The notes under the pieces were generated by a model, which had not been told where the DNA came from, searched no databases, and saw nothing but the letters and a program-made list of their open reading frames with translations. The position numbers and the translations under genes are program-made. A DNA stretch of 64,000 bases from Gp7-AA10 sp035636095 (lineage in GTDB: Bacteria > Acidobacteriota > Thermoanaerobaculia > Gp7-AA8), in contig DASPZU010000087.1 in assembly GCA_035636095.1 (NCBI GenBank), positions 1 through 64,000 on the forward strand, read 5' to 3'. Every line of letters starts with the position of its first letter. The stretch's first letter is position 1. Shown here one piece after another: positions 54,152-61,429 of this stretch.

Positions 54152-55078
54152 ATGGCTGACCAAAAGACCCTCTTCTCCAAGCTCAAGCGCGGCCTCTTCA
54201 TGACTCACACCGAGATCCTCGAGAAAGTGAAGGAGTCGATGACGCCTGACCTGCCGATCGACGCATCGGCGATCGTTGGGCTCGAGGAGGGCTTGTTAGG
54301 CGCGGACGTCGGTGCCGAATTGACAGCTGCGATTGTCGACCGGCTCGAGCAGCGCGTTCGCGGCGAGAACATCCGCAACATGGATCGCCTCACGGCAGTC
54401 CTGCGCGAGGAAACGCGTGCGCTGATTCCCGAGCGCGAGTCGGCGACCATCGACGTCAGTCGCGCCAGGCCCTTCGTGATCCTGGTGGTTGGCGTGAACG
54501 GAACCGGGAAGACCACCACCATCGCCAAGCTGGCGCAGCGGTGGACGTCGGAGGGGAAGAGCGTGCTGTTAGGCGCGGCGGATACGTTTCGCGCTGCCGC
54601 CATCGAGCAGTTGCAGCTGTGGGCCGATCGCGTCGGCGTCGAGATGGTCAAGCACAAAGCCGGTTCCGATCCCGGCGCAGTCGCTCACGATGCTGTCGCG
54701 GCCGCCAAGTCGCGAGGGACGGACGTGGTCCTCATCGACACCGCCGGCCGTCTGCACAATAAATCGCATCTGATGCAGGAGCTCTCCAAAGTGCGGCGCG
54801 TGATCGAGAAAGAATTGCCCGGAGCGCCTCATGAGACTCTGCTCGTCATCGACGGCACGACCGGCCAGAACGGCGTCAGTCAGGCCGAGGCATTTCTCGA
54901 AGCCGCGAAAGTGACAGGAATGGTGGTTACAAAATTGGATGGAACCGCGAAGGGCGGTGTGATTCTCTCCATCATGCGGCAGTTCGACATTCCCGTGAAA
55001 TTCATCGGAGTCGGCGAGAGCGCCGACGATCTCATCCCCTTCGATCCGAGCGCGTACGTCGACACGCTGTTCGAGTAG
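54152..55078 (+). CDS. ftsY: signal recognition particle receptor FtsY
   Basis: A 308-residue SRP-family GTPase (NG domains). N domain about residues 1-95; G domain with G1 GVNGTGKTTTIAKLA, the insertion box DTFRAAAIEQL, G3 DTAGRLHNK, G4 TKLDGTAKGG and the closing GVGESADDLIPFDPSAYVD. It lacks the long acidic A domain of E. coli FtsY, as in many phyla. It targets ribosome-nascent chain complexes to the membrane. It starts 9 bp after a repeat hairpin, so its leader contains a large secondary structure. Confidence 0.95.
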   Translation: MADQKTLFSKLKRGLFMTHTEILEKVKESMTPDLPIDASAIVGLEEGLLGADVGAELTAAIVDRLEQRVRGENIRNMDRLTAVLREETRALIPERESATIDVSRARPFVILVVGVNGTGKTTTIAKLAQRWTSEGKSVLLGAADTFRAAAIEQLQLWADRVGVEMVKHKAGSDPGAVAHDAVAAAKSRGTDVVLIDTAGRLHNKSHLMQELSKVRRVIEKELPGAPHETLLVIDGTTGQNGVSQAEAFLEAAKVTGMVVTKLDGTAKGGVILSIMRQFDIPVKFIGVGESADDLIPFDPSAYVDTLFE

Positions 55079-55130
55079 CAAAACTGTGTCGGCTTCAGCA
55101 CTTGCGCGCGTGCGCCGTAATGCGCACAAG

Positions 55131-55472
55131 ATGCGAATGAGCCGAATTTACGCGACCATTTTCACAGCCACCGCGATTCTGTTGACTGCCTGGGCGATCC
55201 TCGCCAATGACCGCGGCGAAGATCCGCCGATTGCGGTAACAGAAACGATCACAGTCACGGCGTTAGCACCCGATGCGAACATCGATCCGCACGCGAAGCT
55301 GCGCCGCTATCTCCAGTCCTACAACCCGTACAACGTGCCGCGCGAGTGTCTCGAAATCCGCAATGTGGAATCGGACGTCTTCGACGTCGTGAATCAGTGC
55401 AAGCCCGACCGCGAAGTCCTCGGTAGCTTTCGGGTCGACAAGCTCACCGGCGTCATCGTGCGCCGGCGGTGA
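55131..55472 (+). CDS. small exported or membrane-anchored protein, hypothetical
   Basis: A 113-residue protein with an N-terminal signal anchor (YATIFTATAILLTAWAILA) and a soluble part with two Cys (RECLEIRN, NQCKPD) that could form a disulfide. The ATG at 55131 (MRMSRIY) is preferred over a longer GTG form at 55086. It follows ftsY by 52 bp and converges on the DUF1579-like gene. I recognise no family. Confidence 0.6.
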   Translation: MRMSRIYATIFTATAILLTAWAILANDRGEDPPIAVTETITVTALAPDANIDPHAKLRRYLQSYNPYNVPRECLEIRNVESDVFDVVNQCKPDREVLGSFRVDKLTGVIVRRR

Positions 55473-55479
55473 CGGCGAG

Positions 55480-55995
55480 TCACTTCTTACAGGTCTCCTC
55501 GTCGAGCTTCTTCCAACCGCCGGCGTTGTCGGGCACGAAGAACGCGTGGGTGATCTCGCTGTCTCCCTTGCGCGTGAACGTGTCGCGGCCGTTCATGGTC
55601 ATCGATCCCATGTGCGATGGACCTTCAAACGTGAGGACATCGCCATCCCATCCAGATGTTTCCTGCACAGCGTAGCCGCCCATGTTGTCGACGCTGCCGG
55701 CGACGAGTTTCTTCTTCCCTTCGTCCCATCCCCAGTAAGCGACGACGGCAAACGGATTCGGATTTTTGTTGTTCTTGTCCTCGGTGTATCGGATGTCCAA
55801 CCACCGGGCGTTGAGAATCCACTTGCCGGTGACAGTTGCGGTGGTGGAATGCTCCGGTCCCATCTCCGATGTGAATGCCTTTCCGGTGCACTTCCAGTTT
55901 CCAACGAATCCCGACAAAGTCTTGAGTTGATCGGTCCCCGTTTGCGCGAATGCGGTTGAAGCGACGAGCAGCAGGGCAGGGGTGATGAGCTTCAC
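55480..55995 (-). CDS. DUF1579-like exported protein
   Basis: A 171-residue protein with signal peptide (MKLITPALLLVASTAFAQ). The mature part has a lipocalin-like pattern typical of DUF1579 (LSGFVGNWKCTGKAF, TVTGKWILNARWLDIRY, GWDEGKKKLVAGSVDN). It is the second gene of a two-gene unit: its ATG overlaps the stop of the YbaK-like gene by 4 bp. Ligand unknown. Confidence 0.75.
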   Translation of the reverse strand: MKLITPALLLVASTAFAQTGTDQLKTLSGFVGNWKCTGKAFTSEMGPEHSTTATVTGKWILNARWLDIRYTEDKNNKNPNPFAVVAYWGWDEGKKKLVAGSVDNMGGYAVQETSGWDGDVLTFEGPSHMGSMTMNGRDTFTRKGDSEITHAFFVPDNAGGWKKLDEETCKK

Positions 55996-56489
55996 GATGG
56001 TCCTCCTCTTTCGATGGCGATATCGGCTGTGTTGGCCTGCGGGATTTTACTCAACTCGCCGGGCGCGAGCTTGATTTTCGTCGAGCGATTCCCGCCGCCG
56101 ACGATGACGTAGTCGTTGGCCATGATGCGATTGTCGATGTAGAGCGGAATCGCATCGGGTAGCCCAAACACGGTCACGCCACCGATCGCCTGCCCCGTCA
56201 CTGCCTTCGTCTCTTCCGCCGATGCAAACGAAAGTCGTTTGATGCCCATCAGTTTGCTCACGGCGTGGTTGACGTCGAGCTTCGTCGTCGCGAGGACGAG
56301 GCAAACCGAATACTGCTTCGGCTCACTCTTCGCTGCGATCAGGATGGCGTTGGCAGCGTGATCGCGCGGAATGTTGTAGTTCGCACAGAAGAGCTCCGTG
56401 TCGGCCCACTCCGGATTGCAGTCGAGCACCTGGCATTGAATGCCGAGGGCGTCAATGGCGCTTGCCACGACGGGATCTAATTCTGGCAT
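55992..56489 (-). CDS. YbaK/EbsC-type aminoacyl-tRNA deacylase
   Basis: A 165-residue trans-editing domain protein. Family features: AANAILIAAKSEPKQYSVCLV with the catalytic-type Lys, VSKLMGIKRLSFASAEE, AIGGVTVFGLP (GxxP loop) and YVIVGGGNRSTKIKL. Such proteins remove misacylated amino acids from tRNA (YbaK: Cys-tRNAPro; ProX: Ala-tRNAPro). Which tRNA is edited here cannot be told. The upstream flank is a CTCACCC-type palindrome. Confidence 0.88.
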   Translation of the reverse strand: MPELDPVVASAIDALGIQCQVLDCNPEWADTELFCANYNIPRDHAANAILIAAKSEPKQYSVCLVLATTKLDVNHAVSKLMGIKRLSFASAEETKAVTGQAIGGVTVFGLPDAIPLYIDNRIMANDYVIVGGGNRSTKIKLAPGELSKIPQANTADIAIERGGPS

Positions 56490-56492
56490 CGG

Positions 56493-56611
56493 CCCTCACC
56501 CGCCGCTTCGCGGCACCCTCTCCCGCAAGCGGGAGAGGGACCTCTGCGTAAGACCCTCGCCCCGCCGCAGCGGGGAGAGGGTGGCCCCGCGGAGCGGGGC
56601 CGGGTGAGGGG
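56493..56611. repeat. compound CTCACCC-type palindromic element
   Basis: Outer arms ccctcaccc (56493) and gggtgaggg (near 56602) enclose inner hairpins: cgccgcttcgcggc, ctctcccgcaagcgggagag, a second half element with cgccccgccgcagcggggag, and ggccccgcggagcggggcc. It fills the gap between the YbaK-like gene and the stop of the GHL10 gene. Confidence 0.88.
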
Positions 56612-56614
56612 ATC

Positions 56615-58255
56615 TCACTGCCGACATGGCAGATCGAGGCGGCTTACGCGATCAGCCTCCACATGCACGGCGCAGCCTTCGATTCGATATTCGCCGGGCG
56701 CAAGAGCGAGGAATCCGTAGAAGCCGCTGCCATCGGTGGTGGTGCTGCGATTGACATCCGCCGACTCGATCGTGATCGTCGCGCCGTCCCGACGGGTGTA
56801 GCCCATCACGCTTCCGAGCTCCGACGGCAGCTTCGCCGGCGGCGCAGCGCTCTGAGAGAACATGGGCGCGCCTGAACTTTCGAAACGGAGCTTGCCATTA
56901 GCATCGCGTCCGCTCGACACGGCGGCGGCGAAATCTTCGTTGGGATGTTTGGGTGTGAACTTGCCGGGTGCGTAGAGCGAATATGGATTGCGGCGCAGCG
57001 CGGTGTTGGTGCTGTTATCGGCGGTCGTCCACGGCGCGGTGTCGCCGACCGCGAACATCAGAATTCCATCCGCTCCCGCTTTGCGGGCACGTCGTCCCTG
57101 CCGCAGCGTGCCTTCGATGCCGTTCATGTACGCGCCGATCCCCGCGATGGCGAGGCGGCCGTTGTCGTGTGCGGTCGCGGTCGTAAATTTCAACCAATCG
57201 TCGAACTGCGCGCGCTCGCGCGCGATGTGCTCGCGCTTGTAGAGCATGGGACTGGCGACGTCGATGATGCCCTCGCGCAGCCAGCCGTCCCAATCCTGAA
57301 AGACATGGTTGTAGGCATCGGTCTGTTGAAATCCGCCGCTCGATCGCGGCCCGCTCGACCACGCCACCAGCGCCGCCGAGACGACGATCGACGGCTTCAT
57401 CGCCTTCGCGTGCAGATAGAGACGCCGGACAAATTGAGTGACCTGGTCGCGCCGCCACTGATTCCACAACGGATCGTTGCTGCGCGGATAGCCGTTGTCG
57501 TCGAGCTTTGCCTGATCGCCGTACCGCACCTTGAAACGCGCCACGCTGACTGCGTTGTATCCGACGTTCGCGCCGCCGCGGCGATCGACCGGCGCTTCGG
57601 GATAGCGAACGCGATCGAGGTGGATGCCGTCGATGTCGTATTTGTTGATGAGATGCAGCAGCACGTCGATGGTGTAGGTCGCGGCATCGGGGTGGCCGAG
57701 GTCGATGTACCACTCTTCGCCGTGACGTTGACCGCCGTAGCTCGTTCCTCTCGTGTTGGGAGAGATCGATCGCGTGGCCCACTGCTGCGTACCGCTGTAC
57801 GGCCGCCCACTGGCCGGATTCCAGACGTGTTGCAGGAAAACGTGCCTGGGATCGCCGGGGATCGCGTTCAGCGGATCGCCGCGGAAAACGGCGCCAACGA
57901 TCACGAACGCGTGCACCTGAATCGCGTGCGCGTGCGCCTTCTCGATGAGGTATCGAAACGGATCGAACGTCCATTTCCCATCGGCATCGACTTCGCCAAC
58001 TCCGGAGACTTCGGTCAGCGGCTCTTTGGAATCGAGGTACCACGAGTCGGCGCGACGGCGGACTTCGACAAACAGCGCGTTGGCGTGACTCTGAACCGCC
58101 ACCTCGACGACGCGATCGATGTCCTGATGCGAGCCGAGGGGAGTGTGGAAGGTGTCGACCCAGTAGGCGCGGTATTCGTCAGAGCAGAAGGCAGAAGGCA
58201 GAAAGCAGAAGGCAGAAAGCAGGAGGCAGAAGTATTTGGCGCGCAATTCTGACAT
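56615..58255 (-). CDS. GHL10/UPF0748-type glycosyl hydrolase-like exported protein with repeat-derived signal peptide
   Basis: A 546-residue protein. GHL10 core, about residues 25-370: YWVDTFHTPLGSHQDIDRVV, NALFVEVRRRADSWY, IQVHAFVIVGAVFRGD, GIHLDRVRYPEAP. A C-terminal carboxypeptidase-regulatory-like domain follows (GYTRRDGATITIE, DGSGFYGFLALAPGEY). It likely acts on cell-wall or extracellular glycans (YngK-like). ATG 58255 is chosen: the next 24 residues, KYFCLLLSAFCFLPSAFC in the core, are encoded by the GGCAGAA array at 58183-58232 read backwards and form its signal peptide. The mature protein would start near SDEYRAYW. Confidence 0.88.
   Translation of the reverse strand: MSELRAKYFCLLLSAFCFLPSAFCSDEYRAYWVDTFHTPLGSHQDIDRVVEVAVQSHANALFVEVRRRADSWYLDSKEPLTEVSGVGEVDADGKWTFDPFRYLIEKAHAHAIQVHAFVIVGAVFRGDPLNAIPGDPRHVFLQHVWNPASGRPYSGTQQWATRSISPNTRGTSYGGQRHGEEWYIDLGHPDAATYTIDVLLHLINKYDIDGIHLDRVRYPEAPVDRRGGANVGYNAVSVARFKVRYGDQAKLDDNGYPRSNDPLWNQWRRDQVTQFVRRLYLHAKAMKPSIVVSAALVAWSSGPRSSGGFQQTDAYNHVFQDWDGWLREGIIDVASPMLYKREHIARERAQFDDWLKFTTATAHDNGRLAIAGIGAYMNGIEGTLRQGRRARKAGADGILMFAVGDTAPWTTADNSTNTALRRNPYSLYAPGKFTPKHPNEDFAAAVSSGRDANGKLRFESSGAPMFSQSAAPPAKLPSELGSVMGYTRRDGATITIESADVNRSTTTDGSGFYGFLALAPGEYRIEGCAVHVEADRVSRLDLPCRQ
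58183..58232. repeat. GGCAGAA heptamer array, coding (signal peptide of GHL10 protein)
   Basis: Seven slightly varied units (gcagaag, gcagaaa, gcaggag), single arm. Read on the minus strand it codes FCLLLSAFCFLPSAFC. It ends about 20 bp inside the start of the gene. Confidence 0.92.
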
Positions 58256-58265
58256 TGTAGCTGCT

Positions 58266-58973
58266 GTGCGGCCGATCAAAACGCTCGAGCGCGTGTTATC
58301 GAAGGCCGGCATCGGGTCGAGAACCGAGGCCAGGAAGTGGATCGGGGAGGGACGCGTGCGCGTCAACGGTCGCGTCGTTCGCGATCCCGATCAGTGGATC
58401 GATCTCAAACGCGATCGCGTCGCCTTCGACGGCAAGCTCCTCGGCAAAACAGAGCGCGTCTATCTTCTGTTCTACAAACCGAAGGGTTACTTGACCACCT
58501 ATCGCGATCCGCAAGGCCGGGCGACGATCTACGACCTGCTTCCCAAACAGGATCGCTATCTCTTTCCCGTCGGCCGTCTCGATCTCGACACCAGCGGCTT
58601 GTTGATTCTCACCAACGACACCGCGTTCGCGGAGCGACTGACGAATCCCGATTACAAGGTGCCGAAGACGTACCTGGTCAAAGCATCGAAGGCGCTAACC
58701 GACGCGCAGCTCGATCAGCTTCGCAACGGCGTCAACCTCCGCGACGGCGCCACACGGCCGGCGATCGTGAAACGACTCGCCGCCAACAAGTTCGAGATCA
58801 CGATCACCGAAGGCCGCAACCGCCAGGTCCGCCGCATGGTCGAGCTGTTCGGCGCGAAAGTGCTGAAGCTCGTGCGCGTGGCCATCGGGAGGATCCGTAT
58901 CGGAGATTTGCGAATCGGTGGATTGCGTGAGCTGACTCGTAACGAGATAAAAGTCCTGAGTCCTGAGTCCTGA
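58266..58973 (+). CDS. RsuA/RluB-family pseudouridine synthase
   Basis: A 235-residue enzyme from the likely GTG start 58266. S4 RNA-binding domain first (TLERVLSKAGIGSRTEARKW, GRVRVNG), then the catalytic domain with the Asp motif VGRLDLDTSGLLILTND and the closing EGRNRQVRRMVELFG. It makes pseudouridine in 23S or 16S rRNA. Divergent from the GHL10 gene by 10 bp. The last residues (VLSPES) and the stop codon are encoded by the CTCAGGA array at 58953. Confidence 0.93.
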   Translation: MRPIKTLERVLSKAGIGSRTEARKWIGEGRVRVNGRVVRDPDQWIDLKRDRVAFDGKLLGKTERVYLLFYKPKGYLTTYRDPQGRATIYDLLPKQDRYLFPVGRLDLDTSGLLILTNDTAFAERLTNPDYKVPKTYLVKASKALTDAQLDQLRNGVNLRDGATRPAIVKRLAANKFEITITEGRNRQVRRMVELFGAKVLKLVRVAIGRIRIGDLRIGGLRELTRNEIKVLSPES

Positions 58974-59021
58974 GTGCTGAGTCCCACCCACTCAGGACTC
59001 AGGACTCAGCACTCAGGACTT
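58953..59021. repeat. inverted CTCAGGA heptamer hairpin ending two convergent genes
   Basis: Left arm 58953-58984 (gtcctga units) holds the pseudouridine-synthase stop; right arm 58990-59021 (actcagg units) holds, on the other strand, the stop of the 170-residue protein. Loop about 5 nt. Confidence 0.92.
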
Positions 59022-59511
59022 CCCCCACCACCGCCCACGCCCCCTCCCGCCACGCGCCGCCCATCAACAGTCCTGCCGAGGCGAGGTAGATCGCGATGTC
59101 GCGTCGATCGAATTGCGATTCGAGATCGCGGACGGCCGAGCGAACGGCATCGACGCTCGGCGGCGTGTAGTCGTCGACTTCGATCGATCCGTTGAGGTGC
59201 GGAATGCTCCAGCGGTCGAGAAACGCCGCCAGCATCGCGCTCAGCTCATGGGTGTGGTATTGCATCAGCGCGGTCTCGAAGGTCTGCTCGAAGTCGGCAG
59301 CGCCGATGCGGGATGCCAGCAGCTCGCTCTTCTTCTCGGCCGGCATTTTGCGGATGGTGTCGTCGCGAAAATGCAGCGATTTCGCGAGCAGCGCGATGGC
59401 CACCGCTTTCGTGGGCGCGTCGGCGTATCGCCAGAACGCGCGCAGAATTCGCCGCCGCCGCTCGTCATCAGCCAGCTCGCGCAAAATGCGGCGGGTGTTC
59501 CAGCCGGTCAC
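58999..59511 (-). CDS. conserved-looking hypothetical protein with repeat-encoded C-terminus
   Basis: A 170-residue, mostly helical soluble protein (LADDERRRRILRAFWRYAD, AVAIALLAKSLHF, EQTFETALMQYHTHELSAML). GTG start overlaps the stop of the PilZ gene upstream (GTGA), so they are coupled. The final six residues, VLSAES, and the stop are read from the CTCAGGA hairpin, mirroring the VLSPES tail of the convergent gene. No family recognised. Confidence 0.65.
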   Translation of the reverse strand: MTGWNTRRILRELADDERRRRILRAFWRYADAPTKAVAIALLAKSLHFRDDTIRKMPAEKKSELLASRIGAADFEQTFETALMQYHTHELSAMLAAFLDRWSIPHLNGSIEVDDYTPPSVDAVRSAVRDLESQFDRRDIAIYLASAGLLMGGAWREGAWAVVGEVLSAES

Positions 59512-60212
59512 GGGTTATAGCGCCGGGTCGGTACGCCTTCGGTCTTGCTGATGCTCATCTGGGCCATCGTTTGAATCAACTTTTTGCCGGCGGCGTCGGA
59601 GCTTGCGTAGGTCTGGCACAGCATGTCGACTTCTTCCTCCGATTCTTCGGCGGAGATGGTGAATCCGTTCGCCGGTTGATCGGGACGACTGGTGCTCGTT
59701 CGCCGCCATGCTCCGTCGATCAACTCGCAACGGACGAAATCCGTGCCTTTGCCGGTTTGGAACATCTGCGCTGCACTGGCCGGAATGCCGCGCGCATTCG
59801 CTTTCTGTTCGTCGAGCGCGCGCGCGACGATGTCGGCGATCATCTGTCGCAGCACGGCGCTCGATTCGCCGATGGAATGAGTGATCCGCAGCCCGGCGTG
59901 ATAGGTACTTTTCTCGTCGCCGCTTTTCGCGAGCTTGAAAAGGGTGTTCGACGTGACCTGGCAGTCGAGCTCAATCGGTTGTCCTTCCCAATCGAACGCG
60001 ACGCGGCAGGTCTGGCCGACCGGCGGAACTCCGCCCTGATGCGCGATGCGAAGTCCCTCGACCGAGGCGTCGAGGAGGTACACCCGGGCGTTGGCGACCC
60101 GCCCCGCCAGAGGGCGGGAGAGCTTCACCCTTGATACTTTTCGCCTCTCTTTTGGGGGTTGCGCCACCGCGCAGAATTGTACGCGATCCGAAAAGCCTGC
60201 CGCGCGCCCCAC
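59508..60212 (-). CDS. PilZ-domain protein
   Basis: A 234-residue protein with one N-terminal PilZ domain (about residues 22-130): RKVSR then DASVEG, both c-di-GMP contact motifs intact. The C-terminal 100 residues are unassigned and end in a helical segment (AGKKLIQTMAQM). GTG 60212 is the longest start; a GTG nearer VKLSRP would cut the RxxxR motif and is unlikely. It is divergent from the REC-GGDEF gene, which could make the ligand it senses, and is coupled to the helical protein downstream. Confidence 0.82.
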   Translation of the reverse strand: MGRAAGFSDRVQFCAVAQPPKERRKVSRVKLSRPLAGRVANARVYLLDASVEGLRIAHQGGVPPVGQTCRVAFDWEGQPIELDCQVTSNTLFKLAKSGDEKSTYHAGLRITHSIGESSAVLRQMIADIVARALDEQKANARGIPASAAQMFQTGKGTDFVRCELIDGAWRRTSTSRPDQPANGFTISAEESEEEVDMLCQTYASSDAAGKKLIQTMAQMSISKTEGVPTRRYNP

Positions 60213-60313
60213 AACTCGCGCGCCTTCATCGAGTTGCCCGGAGTGATGTGCATCACGCCCGGGTGGCTCGCAAGTTGAAAATAAAAGTGGCCAGGAACGA
60301 CAGGACTCCCAAA

Positions 60314-61396
60314 ATGAAATCGCTTCCCGAACGCCGTTTTACGGACGTAGCTGATGGAAGTGCATCCATCGAGATGACGGCTCTGGTCGTGGACGACGAG
60401 TCGAGCTATCGCTCTTACATCCGAACGCTGGCCGAAAAAGTCGGCTTTACAGTCGACGAAGCGGCCGATGGCACGACCGCGCTGGAGATGCTTTCGAAAA
60501 TCGCGTTCGATGTTCTCATCGTCAACCTCGACACGCCCGGCATCCAGGGCCTCGAGCGGAACGCGCCGAAGGAGACCTACTGCATACTGCTGACCTCGCG
60601 CGAAGATATCGATAAGAAAATCGCGGCGCTGGAGGCGGGCTACGATGATTTCCTCTCGAAATCGGCCACCGAGCTGGAAGTGGTCGCGAAGCTCGTGGGC
60701 GCCCGCCGGCTGGTGACGCGGCAACATACATTCACCCATCTGGTGCGCGATCTCTACGGCCTCGCTTCACGCGATGAGCTCACCGGCGTTTTCAACCGCC
60801 GGTTCCTCTTTTCCGAAATCGAGAAACTGCTCATCACCGGCGCTCCGGTGAGTCTTCTCCTGTTCGACCTCGACGACTTCAAGCGTGTCAACGACACCTT
60901 TGGTCACGTCGTGGGCGATCGCGTCCTTCGCGACGTCGGCGCGTTGTTTCAGCGCAGTACGCGCCCGGAGGATCTGGTCGGGCGTTATGGCGGGGACGAG
61001 TTCATCATGGTGGTCACCGGATCGCCCTTCTACCTGGTCGAGGCGATCGCCGAACGGCTTTCCAGCGACATCGACGATTTGACGTGGACGATCGGCAACG
61101 ATGAATTCAGCGTCGGCGTGTCGGTCGGAATCGCGTCTTCGCATTTCCTGAGCGACGCGACTCTCACGCAGCTTCTCGACGCCGCCGATCGCGATCTGTA
61201 CAAGAACAAATGGGTGCGGAAGCATCCCAATCAGGGGCGTGCGGCTGCCGGAGTTGATCGCGTCATGCCGCTTCCGGACGCCGTCCGCGAACTCGATACA
61301 ATGAGGACCTCTCGGAGGTCCGATGCGATTTCGCCAATGGCCGGCGCTGATCATCCTCAACAGCCCGCCGCTGTTCGCCGCCACACCGACGATTGA
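60314..61396 (+). CDS. response regulator diguanylate cyclase (REC-GGDEF)
   Basis: A 360-residue protein from ATG 60314. Receiver about residues 20-135: acidic pair in VVDDESSY, phospho-Asp in VLIVNLDTPG, Lys in DDFLSKSAT. GGDEF about 160-320: DELTGVFNRRFLF, FDLDDFKRVNDTFGH, active site RYGGDEF, with an RxxD inhibitory site (RPED) five residues before it. Phosphorylation should turn on c-di-GMP synthesis. The cognate kinase is not nearby. The last 30 residues are low-complexity and probably unstructured. Confidence 0.93.
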   Translation: MKSLPERRFTDVADGSASIEMTALVVDDESSYRSYIRTLAEKVGFTVDEAADGTTALEMLSKIAFDVLIVNLDTPGIQGLERNAPKETYCILLTSREDIDKKIAALEAGYDDFLSKSATELEVVAKLVGARRLVTRQHTFTHLVRDLYGLASRDELTGVFNRRFLFSEIEKLLITGAPVSLLLFDLDDFKRVNDTFGHVVGDRVLRDVGALFQRSTRPEDLVGRYGGDEFIMVVTGSPFYLVEAIAERLSSDIDDLTWTIGNDEFSVGVSVGIASSHFLSDATLTQLLDAADRDLYKNKWVRKHPNQGRAAAGVDRVMPLPDAVRELDTMRTSRRSDAISPMAGADHPQQPAAVRRHTDD

Positions 61397-61429
61397 CGAT
61401 CCGCTTCGCCGGACCGGGGCAGCCCAGTA

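Noticed and set aside
60131..60313. Longer N-terminus for the REC-GGDEF protein
   Set aside because: The extra 61 residues are Arg/Pro rich with no conserved feature and overlap the opposite PilZ start; ATG 60314 puts the receiver domain near the N-terminus.
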